Shown piece after piece: positions 53,773-62,233 of a stretch of 64,000 bases of DNA. Origin of the DNA: Actinoplanes missouriensis 431 (GTDB taxonomy: Bacteria; Actinomycetota; Actinomycetes; Mycobacteriales; Micromonosporaceae); the NCBI RefSeq assembly GCF_000284295.1, contig NC_017093.1, forward strand, positions 7,750,001-7,814,000. The letters run 5' to 3'. The notes under the pieces are model-generated. The model was not told the DNA's origin, made no database searches, and saw only the letters and a list, made by a program, of their open reading frames with translations. Position numbers and translations under genes: made by a program. Numbering within the stretch: position 1 is the stretch's first letter; each line of letters starts with the position of its first letter.

Positions 53773-54594
53773 CTATTTGGCGAACGCCTGCTTGGCGGCG
53801 TTCAGCCGACGCAGGATCGTGCCGTCGTAGAGGTCGGATCCGACTCGGACGCTGACCCCGCCGATCACCGCGGGATCGACGCTGACCTGCAGCGAGACCT
53901 CACGGCCGTAGATGGCGGACAACTTCGCGGCCAGGGCCTGCTCCTCGGCGTCGGTGAGCGGCTTGGCCACCGTCACATACGCCACCTCGCGGTCCCGCTT
54001 CGCGGCGGTCAGCTCGACCAGCCGGGTCAGCGAGGCCTCGAACCCGCGGCCGCCGAAGCCCTCGAGGGCAACCTCGGTCAACCGGCCCGTAGCCACGTGG
54101 ACCTTGCCCTTCAGCAAGTCCTCCACCAGCTTAACCCGCCGCTCAACCGGAGCACCGGGGTCACTCAGCGTGACGGCCAGGGTGGAGTCGCCCGCGACGA
54201 TCTGGCTGAACCGGAACAGCTCGTCCTCGACGTCGCCGAGCTTGCCGTCCCGTTCGGCCGAGGCCAGCAGGGTGTCGACACCGAGTCGCTCGGTGGCGGT
54301 CAGCAGCTCGGACGGCTTGGAGAACCGGCCGGACACCAGGGTGCGCAGCACGTTCACCGTCGTCTCGGCCAGCTTGCCGGCGAGCAGCGACTTGAGCAGC
54401 TCGGCCCGGTCTGCGCCCGGCCGCGACGGGTCGGTCAGCGCCCGGCGCAGCCGGGGCTGTGCCCGCAGCAGGCCGGCCACCGACAGGATCTCGTCGGCGA
54501 CCGAAGCCAGCTGTGCGGCCGTGGCGGACGCGGTCTCCGCGCCCAGCCGGTCCGACGCCTCGCCGTAGGCCTCGCGGCTTACGCTCGACGTCAT
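53773..54594 (-). CDS. atpH: ATP synthase delta subunit
   Basis: 273 residues, longer than the roughly 180 of E. coli delta but normal for many actinobacteria, with an extra N-terminal helical part. C-terminal AYVTVAKPLTDAEEQALAAKLS, YGREVSLQVSVDPAVIGGVSVRVGSDLYDGTI is diagnostic. The ATG overlaps the atpF stop (TGATG). Peripheral stalk. Confidence 0.95.
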   Translation of the reverse strand: MTSSVSREAYGEASDRLGAETASATAAQLASVADEILSVAGLLRAQPRLRRALTDPSRPGADRAELLKSLLAGKLAETTVNVLRTLVSGRFSKPSELLTATERLGVDTLLASAERDGKLGDVEDELFRFSQIVAGDSTLAVTLSDPGAPVERRVKLVEDLLKGKVHVATGRLTEVALEGFGGRGFEASLTRLVELTAAKRDREVAYVTVAKPLTDAEEQALAAKLSAIYGREVSLQVSVDPAVIGGVSVRVGSDLYDGTILRRLNAAKQAFAK

Positions 54595-55151
54595 CAGCGC
54601 CGCCCACCGGTGGTGCCGGCGGAGTCGAGGTCCGCGATGAAGCGCTCGACGGTGCCACGGGTGCGCGCCTCGTCGGCCAGAGCTTCGCCGACGATCTTGC
54701 CGGCCAGGTCGACCGCCAGCGTGCCGACCTCGGAACGCAGGTCACGCACGATCGACGCGCGCTGGGTGGCGAGCTGCTCGTTGCCGGCCGCGATGATGCG
54801 GTCCGACTCCTCGCGAGCCTTGGCCAGCACGTCCTGACGGATGCCCTCGGCGTCGGCCCGGGCCTCGTCGCGGATGCGAGCGGCCTCGGTACGAGCCTCG
54901 GCGAGCTGGGTCCGGTACTGCTCCAGCAGCTCGTTCGCCTCGGCCTGAGCGGCCTCGGCGCGCTTGATGCCACCCTCGATGGCCTCGACCCGTGCCTGGA
55001 ACGTCTTCTCCATCTGCGGGAAGACGAACTTGATCAGCACGAAGCAGAGCACCGCGAAGGCAACCGAGCCAACGACGATCTCCTGCCAGACCGGGATGAT
55101 CGGGTTGTGCTCTTTGGCGCCCTCTTCGGCGGCCAGATAAAGGTTGATCAT
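54594..55151 (-). CDS. atpF: ATP synthase b subunit
   Basis: 185 residues. One N-terminal membrane helix (EIVVGSVAFAVLCFVLIKFVFP) and a long charged coiled coil (RTQLAEARTEAARIRDEARAD). Peripheral-stalk dimer. Preceded by AGGAGG on the minus strand seven bases before the ATG. Confidence 0.96.
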   Translation of the reverse strand: MINLYLAAEEGAKEHNPIIPVWQEIVVGSVAFAVLCFVLIKFVFPQMEKTFQARVEAIEGGIKRAEAAQAEANELLEQYRTQLAEARTEAARIRDEARADAEGIRQDVLAKAREESDRIIAAGNEQLATQRASIVRDLRSEVGTLAVDLAGKIVGEALADEARTRGTVERFIADLDSAGTTGGRR

Positions 55152-55177
55152 TAAAACCTCCTAGTCGAGGTCGAAGA

Positions 55178-55408
55178 TCAGAGCTGGCCCTGCCAGATGA
55201 AGCCGAACGCGATGCCCAGCAGGGCGAGGGCCTCGATGACGGCGAAGCCGATCCAGACGTACGGAAGGGTCAGGCGCGACGACTCCGGCTGACGGGCGGT
55301 CGACTGGATGTAGGCCGAGAAGACCAGACCAACACCGATGCCCGGGCCGATGGCGGCGAGGCCGTAGCCGATGGCGGCGGTGCTACCAACAACGTCGGCG
55401 AGAAGCAT
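55178..55408 (-). CDS. atpE: ATP synthase c subunit
   Basis: 76 residues, two membrane helices. GLAAIGPGIGVGLVFSAYIQ, the polar loop ARQPESSR, and GFAVIEALALLGIAFGFIW with the proton-binding Glu. No sodium-site polar residues are apparent, so proton coupling is expected. Confidence 0.97.
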   Translation of the reverse strand: MLLADVVGSTAAIGYGLAAIGPGIGVGLVFSAYIQSTARQPESSRLTLPYVWIGFAVIEALALLGIAFGFIWQGQL

Positions 55409-55485
55409 TCTCTGTTCCTCCTGGTATCTCGCGTGACTGTCACGCGGGACGACAACGGGGTGTAACTAGTACGACGGGGTAATGC

Positions 55486-56277
55486 TCAGTGCTCGTCGGC
55501 GAGCGCGCCCTGGACGTAGCTCGCGGTCAGCACCGTGAAGACGTAGGCCTGCAGGCAGATCACCAGGAACTCCAGCATGGTCAGCGCGATGGTGAGCAGC
55601 CAGGAGAGAACCGAGATGGGCGCCAGCAGCGCGTTCGCGTTGATCATCGCGAAGCCGCCGAGCGTGAAGACCAGCAGCAGCATGTGGCCCGCGAACATGT
55701 TGGCGAAGAGACGAACCGCCAGCGAGAAGGGCCGGACGATGAAGTTCGAGAAGAGCTCGATCGGGACCAGCAGCGGCAGGATGAACCACGGCGCCGGCGG
55801 GATCAAGGCGTGCTTGAAGTACTTCAGCGGTCCGTGGTGCCGCATGCCGACGTAGATGAACATCACGTAGCTGATCGCCGCGAGAACCGTCGGGAACGCG
55901 ATGTGCGACATCGGCGACATCTGGATCAGCGGCACGATGCCGAAGAAGTTGTTCACCAGAATGAAGAGGAACAACGTCGTCAGGTACGGCGCGAACCGCA
56001 CGCCGGCCGGGCCGATCATGTCGACCGCGATGTTGTTGCGCACGAAGCCGTAGGCGCTTTCCGCGAGCCACTGCTTCTTCGTCGGAACCAGCTTCGGCTT
56101 CCGGTAGGACACCAGGAAGAAGATGATGATCGCCGCGACCGCCACCCAGATGAGCAGCGTTACCTTCGTGAACCAGTAGTTGTCGTGCTCGCCCCACGGC
56201 AGGATGCTGGGCAGGTAGAAGTCCTCGACGCTGGGCGGGAACGCCGCCGCGAAGACCGTCGACTGACCGATCACCAT
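55486..56277 (-). CDS. atpB: ATP synthase a subunit
   Basis: 263 residues, five to six helices. RPFSLAVRLFANMFAGHML holds the essential Arg next to the c-ring; PIELFSNFIV and LEFLVICLQAYVFTVLTASYV complete the proton path. 77 bases upstream of atpE. Confidence 0.97.
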   Translation of the reverse strand: MVIGQSTVFAAAFPPSVEDFYLPSILPWGEHDNYWFTKVTLLIWVAVAAIIIFFLVSYRKPKLVPTKKQWLAESAYGFVRNNIAVDMIGPAGVRFAPYLTTLFLFILVNNFFGIVPLIQMSPMSHIAFPTVLAAISYVMFIYVGMRHHGPLKYFKHALIPPAPWFILPLLVPIELFSNFIVRPFSLAVRLFANMFAGHMLLLVFTLGGFAMINANALLAPISVLSWLLTIALTMLEFLVICLQAYVFTVLTASYVQGALADEH

Positions 56278-56288
56278 GGCCCTTCCTG

Positions 56289-56525
56289 TCAGGCGCCGAG
56301 CCGGCGCACGATGAGGTACACACCTCCGGCGACACCGAGGACGGCGCCGAGGCCGGCGAAAATGCCCTTGGTTCCGACGAAGTGGTCAACCAGCCAACCA
56401 ATCCCACCCCACACCAAAATGCCCGCGATGAGATAGGAGACTGCGGTCATGCCCACTCCCGTGTCGGGAGGCGGTTGCTGACCTTTGTCACCGCGAGATT
56501 CGGGGGGAGGTTCTTGGCCGGTCAT
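56289..56525 (-). CDS. AtpZ/AtpI-type small membrane protein
   Basis: 78 residues from ATG 56525 (MTGQEPPPES). Two helices: SYLIAGILVWGGIGWLVDHFVG and FAGLGAVLGVAGGVYLIVRR. The GWLVD pattern is that of AtpZ/F1F0-associated small subunits, which help c-ring assembly or ion supply. First gene of the atp operon proper; an ACTATA (minus-strand TATAGT) at 56718-56723 could be the -10 of its promoter. Confidence 0.85.
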   Translation of the reverse strand: MTGQEPPPESRGDKGQQPPPDTGVGMTAVSYLIAGILVWGGIGWLVDHFVGTKGIFAGLGAVLGVAGGVYLIVRRLGA

Positions 56526-56735
56526 GACGGCCCGAACGATATCAGCAGGAAACACGAAGCTAAGCGGGACCCCCCGCACAACCGTCGTTGTCCAGGCGTC
56601 AGAGGTCTCGCAACTGGAAGGACACGGTACTCCTGTCGCGCCAAAACGGAACGCGGCACGAGGGGGAAGGTCACCGGATCGTGGTTGCCTGACCGAGATC
56701 AGCCTGTCTGACCAGCAACTATACGGTGCCCTAGA

Positions 56736-57218
56736 TCACTTTCGGGCGGTTCGCCGGTACATCCACCAGGCCTGCACGCCGGTCCAGACCATGACCCCCG
56801 CGACGATGCCCAGGCCCAGCGCGGTCCGGCCCTCCCAGTCGGAGCTGACGCCGAACGCGAGGATCACCCCGAGCAGCGTGTACTTCAGCGTGTAGGTGAG
56901 CAGGCCGAGCGGCATCAGAAGAGCCGGGCGAACCGTGTCGGCCCACGCGATGACCAGCGTGCTCATCGAATAGCTGATCGTCACGATCAGGACGCCGGCG
57001 GCCGCGCCCAGCGCGTCCGGAGCGCCACCGGCGAAGAAGCCGGCGGACGCCGCGAAGAGGATCAGCGCCATGCAGACCACGGAGAGGAACGGCAGGTGCT
57101 CCACCCGCCAGCGCGGGTCGGCGGGCAGCGGCGGCAGATCCGGCAGCGGCGTGTCCGGTTCCTCGTCCGCGACATCCGGCACGTAGGGAACCACGTCCAC
57201 CGGTTCTCCACGACTCAC
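56736..57218 (-). CDS. ATP synthase I-like four-helix membrane protein
   Basis: 160 residues from GTG 57218, with GGAGG seven bases upstream and a four-base overlap with the glyA stop. A 50-residue Pro/Asp-rich cytosolic start is followed by four helices (FLSVVCMALILFAASAGFF, GVLIVTISYSMSTLVIAW, LLMPLGLLTYTLKYTLLGVIL, LGIVAGVMVWTGVQAWWMY). The layout fits AtpI-type proteins placed before atpB. Function in ATP synthase assembly is inferred from position. Confidence 0.85.
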   Translation of the reverse strand: MSRGEPVDVVPYVPDVADEEPDTPLPDLPPLPADPRWRVEHLPFLSVVCMALILFAASAGFFAGGAPDALGAAAGVLIVTISYSMSTLVIAWADTVRPALLMPLGLLTYTLKYTLLGVILAFGVSSDWEGRTALGLGIVAGVMVWTGVQAWWMYRRTARK

Positions 57219-58504
57219 GCCATGACCTCCTGCTCCCTGTACACCGGGAACTGCCGGACCAGCTCCGACACCTCCGCGGACACCTCGTCCAGACCGCTCG
57301 CGCCGCCGGGCGCCGACGGGTCGCTGCGGGCCGCCGCCCCGATCAGGCCGGCGATCCGCCGCATCTCGTCCTCCCCCATGCCCTGGGAGGTCACGCTCGG
57401 CGTGCCGACCCGGACACCGGAGGCCTCGGCCGGCCGCTCCGGGTCGTACGGAATCGCGTTCTTGTTCAGGGCGATCCCGGCCCGGGCGCAGCGCGCCTCG
57501 ACCTCCCGGCCGCAGACGCCCAGCTCGCGCACGTCGAGCAGGGCGAGATGAGTGTCCGTGCCGCCGGTGACGGGACGGATCCCCTCGGCGGCGAGCCAGG
57601 ACGCGAGGGCCCGGGCGTTCCGGACGGCCTGCTGAGCGTACCTCTGGAAGCCCGGAAGGCTCGCCTCGCGCAGGGCCACCGCCTTCGCCGCCACGGTGTG
57701 CATCATCGGGCCGCCCTGCGCGAACGGGAAAACCGCCTTGTCGATGCGGCGGGCCAGGTCGGCGCGGCAGAGGATCATGCCGCCCCGGGGACCGCGCAGC
57801 GCCTTGTGGGTGGTGCAGGTGACCACGTCGGCATAGGGCACCGGCGAGGGGACCGCCCGGCCCGCCACCAGGCCGATGACGTGCGCCGCGTCCACCATCA
57901 GGTAGGCGCCCACCTCGTCGGCGATCTCCCGGAACAGGGCGAAGTCGATCAACCGGGGGTACGACGCCGAGCCGCAGATGATGAGCTTGGGGCGATGGGC
58001 GAGCGCGAGGTCGCGTACCTCGTCGTAATCGATCTCCTCGGTCGCCGGGTCGACGCGGTAGGCGATCGGGTGGAACCACTTGCCGGAGAAGTTGGCCCGG
58101 CTCCCGTGGGTCAGGTGCCCGCCGTGCGGCAGACCCATCGCGAGCACCGGATCGCCCGGTTCGGCGAGAGCGGCGTACGCGGCCAGGTTCGCCGACGCCC
58201 CGGAGTGCGGCTGCACGTTCGCGTGCTCGGCGCCGAAGAGGTCGCGGGCCCGCTCGATGGCGAGCTGCTCGGCCCGGTCCGCCTGGACGCAGCCGCCGTA
58301 GTAGCGGTTGCCCGGATATCCCTCGGCGTACTTGTTCGCCAGCGTGGAGCCGAGCGCGGCCAGCACCGCGGGCGAGGTGAAGCTCTCGCTCGCCACCAGC
58401 TGCAGCGTCTCCCGCTGCCGGGCCAGCTCGTCGAGGAGCACGGTGGCGATCTCCGGATCGTCGCGCTCCAGCGCGGCGAAGTCCGGACCCCAGAAGGTGC
58501 CCAC
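57215..58504 (-). CDS. glyA: Serine hydroxymethyltransferase
   Basis: 429 residues from GTG 58504, with GGGGAGG upstream. NKYAEGYPGNRYYGGC, VDAAHVIGLVAG and TCTTHKALRGPRGG with the PLP Lys (K234). It converts serine and tetrahydrofolate to glycine and methylene-THF. The reading frame is open far upstream, but that part lies antisense to the SDR gene. Divergent from the SDR gene; AtpI-like gene overlaps its stop. Confidence 0.96.
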   Translation of the reverse strand: MGTFWGPDFAALERDDPEIATVLLDELARQRETLQLVASESFTSPAVLAALGSTLANKYAEGYPGNRYYGGCVQADRAEQLAIERARDLFGAEHANVQPHSGASANLAAYAALAEPGDPVLAMGLPHGGHLTHGSRANFSGKWFHPIAYRVDPATEEIDYDEVRDLALAHRPKLIICGSASYPRLIDFALFREIADEVGAYLMVDAAHVIGLVAGRAVPSPVPYADVVTCTTHKALRGPRGGMILCRADLARRIDKAVFPFAQGGPMMHTVAAKAVALREASLPGFQRYAQQAVRNARALASWLAAEGIRPVTGGTDTHLALLDVRELGVCGREVEARCARAGIALNKNAIPYDPERPAEASGVRVGTPSVTSQGMGEDEMRRIAGLIGAAARSDPSAPGGASGLDEVSAEVSELVRQFPVYREQEVMA

Positions 58505-58552
58505 CTGGCCTCCCCTCGCGGACCTGCGTTTCGAAGCATATGGCTTAGGAGG

Positions 58553-58568
58553 GTGCCCGCGCGGGCAC
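58553..58568. promoter_or_regulatory. 16-bp perfect palindrome between glyA and the SDR gene
   Basis: GTGCCCGCGCGGGCAC, symmetric over all 16 bases, lies 12 bases before the SDR start and 49 before that of glyA. It may be an operator for one or both genes. Confidence 0.4.
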
Positions 58569-58579
58569 AGTCTGTAGTT

Positions 58580-60064
58580 GTGCGATGCCTTGTCACCGGC
58601 GCGACCGGATACATCGGCGGCCGCCTCGCGCCGCGGCTGCTCGACGCGGGCCACACGGTCCGCTGCCTGTCCCGCAGCGCGGGACGCCTCCGGGACGTCC
58701 CCTGGGCCGACCGGGTGGAGATCGTCGAAGCCGACCTGAACGAGCCGGACACCCTGCCCGCGGCGCTGGACGGCGTCGACGTCGCGTACTTCCTGGTGCA
58801 CTCGCTCGGGCAGGGCGACTTCGAGCGGCGCGACCGGGAGGCCGCCGCCAACTTCGCGGCCGCCGCCCGCGCCGCCGGCGTCCGCCGGATCATCTATCTC
58901 GGCGGTCCGGAGCCACCGCCCGGCGACCGCCCGTCGCCGCACCTGCGGTCCCGCGCCGAGGTGGCCCGGATCCTGCTGGAGAGCGGGGTGCCGACCGCCG
59001 TGCTGCGCGCCCCGGTGATCATCGGATCCGGCTCGGCCTCGTTCGAGATGCTGCGCTACCTCACCGAGCGCCTCCCGATCATGGTGACGCCGCGCTGGGT
59101 GACCAACCGGATCCAGCCGATCGCGGTCCGGGACGTGCTGCGCTACCTGATCGACGCGGCCGGCCTGCCGCCCGAGGTGAACCGCGGTTTCGACATCGGC
59201 GGCGCCGACGTGCTGACCTACGCCGAGATGATGCGGCGGTACGCCCGGGTGGCCGGCCTCCCCCGGCGGATCATCATGCCCACCCGGGTGCTCAGCCCCT
59301 GGCTCTCCGCGCACTGGGTCGGGCTGATCACCCCGGTGCCGAACGCCATCGCCCGCCCGCTGGTGGCGAGCCTGATCCACGAGGCGGTGAGCCGGGAGAA
59401 CGATCTGCGGACGATGCTGGGGGCCGAGCCGCCGCTCGGCTTCGACCACGCGGTCCGCCTGGCCCTCGGCAAGATCCGGGACGCCGACGTGGAGACCCGC
59501 TGGTCCAGCGCCTCCGGCCGGGACGCCGCCGCCGAGCCGCTGCCGAGCGACCCGGAGTGGTCCGGCGGCAGCCTCTACGTCGACGAGCGGTCGAGCCCGG
59601 TGCAGGCGCCGCCGGACCGGCTGTGGCGGGTGATCGAGGGCATCGGCGGCGAGAACGGCTGGTACTCGTTCCCGCTGGCCTGGTCGGTGCGCGGCTGGAT
59701 GGACCGGCTGGCCGGCGGGGTCGGCCTGCGCCGCGGGCGGCGCGACCAGGACCGGCTGCGGGTCGGCGAGGCGCTGGACTGGTGGCGGGTCGAGGAGATC
59801 GAGCCGGGTTCGCTGCTGCGGCTGCGCGCCGAGATGCGGGTGCCGGGCCGGGCCTGGCTGGAGATGCGCGCCGAGCCCGACGGCGAGGGCGGCAGCGTGT
59901 ACCGGCAGCGGGCGATCTTCCTGCCCCGCGGGCTGGCCGGGCACCTCTACTGGGCGTCGGTGCTGCCCTTCCACGGCATCGTCTTCAGCGGCATGGCCAA
60001 GAACATCACCGCGACGGCCGAATCATTCCGCCGCGGCGCGGGACAGCCGGTCGCGAACCGCTAG
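58580..60064 (+). CDS. NAD(P)-binding atypical SDR with C-terminal DUF2867 domain
   Basis: 494 residues from GTG 58580. N-terminal Rossmann motif VTGATGYIGGRLAPRLL and DVAYFLVHSLG, IIYLGGPEP typical of NmrA-like atypical SDRs. Residues 330-490 are a DUF2867/SRPBCC-like domain ending LPFHGIVFSGMAKNI. Function unknown; oxidoreductase or lipid-binding roles have been suggested for relatives. No ribosome site is evident, so it may be leaderless. Its 3' end overlaps the convergent SUA5 gene by 42 bases. Confidence 0.87.
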   Translation: MRCLVTGATGYIGGRLAPRLLDAGHTVRCLSRSAGRLRDVPWADRVEIVEADLNEPDTLPAALDGVDVAYFLVHSLGQGDFERRDREAAANFAAAARAAGVRRIIYLGGPEPPPGDRPSPHLRSRAEVARILLESGVPTAVLRAPVIIGSGSASFEMLRYLTERLPIMVTPRWVTNRIQPIAVRDVLRYLIDAAGLPPEVNRGFDIGGADVLTYAEMMRRYARVAGLPRRIIMPTRVLSPWLSAHWVGLITPVPNAIARPLVASLIHEAVSRENDLRTMLGAEPPLGFDHAVRLALGKIRDADVETRWSSASGRDAAAEPLPSDPEWSGGSLYVDERSSPVQAPPDRLWRVIEGIGGENGWYSFPLAWSVRGWMDRLAGGVGLRRGRRDQDRLRVGEALDWWRVEEIEPGSLLRLRAEMRVPGRAWLEMRAEPDGEGGSVYRQRAIFLPRGLAGHLYWASVLPFHGIVFSGMAKNITATAESFRRGAGQPVANR

Positions 60065-60964
60065 CCACTCCTCGGTCTGCGGCGGCTCCTGGACCAGGAT
60101 CGTCGCGACCCCGGCGTCGTCCAGCCGGTGCAGCGCCGCGTAGAGGTCGGCGGCGTACTCACGCGGGTCGGCGGAGAGGATCTCCGTCCCGGAAGTGCCC
60201 TCGTAGGTGAGCACGCCGACCGGCCCGGCCAGCGACGCCGGGTCCACGTCCGTGACGTCCTTGCAGAGGATCACGGTGGCGCGCGGGGCGTAGTGCCGCC
60301 GGCTCATCCCCGGCGACGGGCGGGCCGCGCCGTCGGCGACCGCGTCCGGCAGGGCCAGCGAGCCGGTCACCTCGCGCAGTTCCCGCAGGCCGAGCGCGCC
60401 CGGCCGGAGCAGGGTGGGAACCGCCGAGGTCAGGTCCAGCACGGTCGACTCGATGCCCCACGAGCTAGGACCGCCGTCCAGCACCAGCGGCACGTCCGGG
60501 AGGCTGCGCATCACGTGCTCGGCGGTGGTCGGCGAGATGCTCTCGGTGCGGTTCGCGCTGGGCGCGGCGAGCGGCAGTCCGGACGCCTCCAGCAGCCGCA
60601 GCGCCACCTCGTGCGCGGGGACCCGGACCGCGACCGTGTCGTTCGCGGCGCCGATCCCGGGCAGCCGCCGGGCCCGTCGGACGACCAGGGTGAGCGGTCC
60701 CGGCCAGAACCGGGCGGCCAGCTCGTCGGCGCCCGCGGGCCAGGTCTCGGCGAGTTCCCGGGCCGCCGCCACGTTCGCCACGTGCACGATCAGCGGGTTC
60801 CAGGAGGGCCGGTTCTTCAGCCGGTAGATCTCGCCGACGGCCTTCTCCGAGAACGCGTGCGCGCCGAGGCCGTAGACGGTCTCGGTGGGGAACGCGACCA
60901 CCGAGTCGGCGGCCAGGATCTCGACGGCCCGCCGGATGCCCTCGGCGTCGGGGCGGACGATCAC
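60023..60964 (-). CDS. L-threonylcarbamoyladenylate synthase, two-domain SUA5 type
   Basis: 313 residues from GTG 60964. TsaC/YrdC domain: AFPTETVYGLGAHAF, RLKNRPSWNPLIVHV (intact K-x-R), and LAAPSANRTES (S-x-N), so the KRSN tetrad is complete. A linker and a C-terminal SUA5 domain (MSRRHYAPRATVILC) follow. It makes the activated intermediate for t6A tRNA modification from threonine, bicarbonate and ATP. Its start overlaps the phosphatase stop by four bases. A second, altered Sua5-like gene lies upstream in the same operon. Confidence 0.93.
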   Translation of the reverse strand: MIVRPDAEGIRRAVEILAADSVVAFPTETVYGLGAHAFSEKAVGEIYRLKNRPSWNPLIVHVANVAAARELAETWPAGADELAARFWPGPLTLVVRRARRLPGIGAANDTVAVRVPAHEVALRLLEASGLPLAAPSANRTESISPTTAEHVMRSLPDVPLVLDGGPSSWGIESTVLDLTSAVPTLLRPGALGLRELREVTGSLALPDAVADGAARPSPGMSRRHYAPRATVILCKDVTDVDPASLAGPVGVLTYEGTSGTEILSADPREYAADLYAALHRLDDAGVATILVQEPPQTEEWLAVRDRLSRAAAE

Positions 60965-61563
60965 GGGATCAGCAGCGTGGCGAGCGGGACGGTGGTGTCC
61001 TCGATCTCGTCGCCGATGCGCTGGAACGTCTGGTCGCCCCGGCCCCACGGGTCGTCCAGGTCGTCGCCGGGCTGCGGGGCGTCGCTGCCGCGCAACCGGG
61101 CCGCGGCCTCGACGATCGCGACACCGCGGGTGTGCACGGCCTCGGGCTTGCCGTCCGAGTCCGGCAGGGAAGCCGGCGGCAGGGACTCCGCGTCGACCGC
61201 GGCCAGCAGCCGGCCGAACTCGCCGAGCACGAACGTGCGGTCCGCGGCGTCCGGGCGCAGCGCCACCACGTAGTCGAACTGGTCGGCGGTCGCGGTGAGG
61301 ATCAGGTCGGCCTCGTCGATGAAGTCGCCGCGCAGCTTGCGGGCCAGGAACCCGTCCGGCGTGCCGCGGCGCGAGCGCACCTGGCGTGCCGCCGGCGGGT
61401 TCATCTCCTCGCCCTCGTGCCAGCCGCCGGTGCCGGCGCTGACGCTGCGGACCAGGCCGGGCTCGCCGCTGCGGTCGCGGACCGCGCGGTCGAGCAGGCG
61501 CTCGGCCATCGGCGACCGGCAGATGTTGCCCATGCAGACGTGCAGGACGGTGAACGGCGCCAC
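60961..61563 (-). CDS. Low-molecular-weight protein-tyrosine phosphatase
   Basis: About 200 residues from GTG 61563; ATG 61578, overlapping the upstream gene by 14 bases, is an alternative. LHVCMGNICRSPMAERLL is the Cx5R active-site loop (Cys10, Arg16 from the GTG), with the general acid in DLDDPWGRG. Longer than the usual 150 residues because of an insertion around residues 60-100 and an extended loop before DPW. It dephosphorylates phosphotyrosine or phosphoarginine in the cytosol. It lies between the two Sua5 genes. Confidence 0.93.
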   Translation of the reverse strand: MAPFTVLHVCMGNICRSPMAERLLDRAVRDRSGEPGLVRSVSAGTGGWHEGEEMNPPAARQVRSRRGTPDGFLARKLRGDFIDEADLILTATADQFDYVVALRPDAADRTFVLGEFGRLLAAVDAESLPPASLPDSDGKPEAVHTRGVAIVEAAARLRGSDAPQPGDDLDDPWGRGDQTFQRIGDEIEDTTVPLATLLIP

Positions 61564-61564
61564 G

Positions 61565-62209
61565 TCAGGCCTGCCCATCGACGATGTCGGGAACCACGTC
61601 GCGCAGTTTCTCCAGCGCGATGGCGCCGGTCCGCAGCACCCGTGGCACGTCACCCGTCACGTCCACGATCGTGCTGGGCGCGGGGTCGGCGGCCGGGCCG
61701 GCCTCCAGATAGACGCGAACGGTGTATTCAAGCTGGTCACGGGCCTCGTCGGCGGTGCGTGGCGCAGGCGAGCCGAGCTTGTTCGCCGTGGTGACGGCCA
61801 TCGGGCCGACCTCGCGCAGCACCTCCAGCGCGACCGGGTGCAGCGGCATCCGCACGGCCACCGAGCCACCGGTGTCACCGAGGTCCCACTGCAGGCTGGG
61901 CGAGTGCTCCACGATGATGGTGAGAGCGCCCGGCCAGAACGCGTCGGCCAGCTCACGGGCCGCCCGGGGCAGGGAGTAGACCAGGCCGTCCAGCGTGTGC
62001 CGGGAGCCGACCAGCACGGGCGGCGGCACCCGCCGGTCGGAGCCGCGGGCGTGGTGCAGCTGGGTGACCGCGTGCGGGGTGAAGGCGTCCGCGCCGACGC
62101 CGTAGACGGTATCGGTGGGCATCACCACGAGCTCGCCGCTCTTGACGGCCTCGACGGCCGCCGCGATGCCACGGTCCCGGTCGGCGACGGTGGCGCAGTC
62201 GTAGAGCAT
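61565..62209 (-). CDS. Sua5/YrdC-fold protein with altered catalytic signature
   Basis: 214 residues from ATG 62209 (GTG 62212 possible). Fold motifs are clear: LVVMPTDTVYGVGADAF, PPPVLVGSRHTLDGLV, AFWPGALTIIVEHSPSLQWDLGD and STIVDVTG. By position next to prmC it is the counterpart of the single-domain actinobacterial Sua5 (mycobacterial Rv1301 type). In that protein, as I recall it, AKGRGRDMP carries the K-x-R and SSAN the Ser/Asn. Here the same stretches read ARGSDRRVP and TTAN, so Lys, Arg and Ser of the KRSN tetrad are replaced and only Asn remains. It may have lost synthase activity or changed role. Confidence 0.88.
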   Translation of the reverse strand: MLYDCATVADRDRGIAAAVEAVKSGELVVMPTDTVYGVGADAFTPHAVTQLHHARGSDRRVPPPVLVGSRHTLDGLVYSLPRAARELADAFWPGALTIIVEHSPSLQWDLGDTGGSVAVRMPLHPVALEVLREVGPMAVTTANKLGSPAPRTADEARDQLEYTVRVYLEAGPAADPAPSTIVDVTGDVPRVLRTGAIALEKLRDVVPDIVDGQA

Positions 62210-62233
62210 CACGACGTGCAGTCTGCCATGCCG

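Noticed and set aside
58505..59974. Possible N-terminal extension of GlyA
   Set aside because: It lies antisense to the SDR gene; GTG 58504 with GGGGAGG upstream gives the normal family length.
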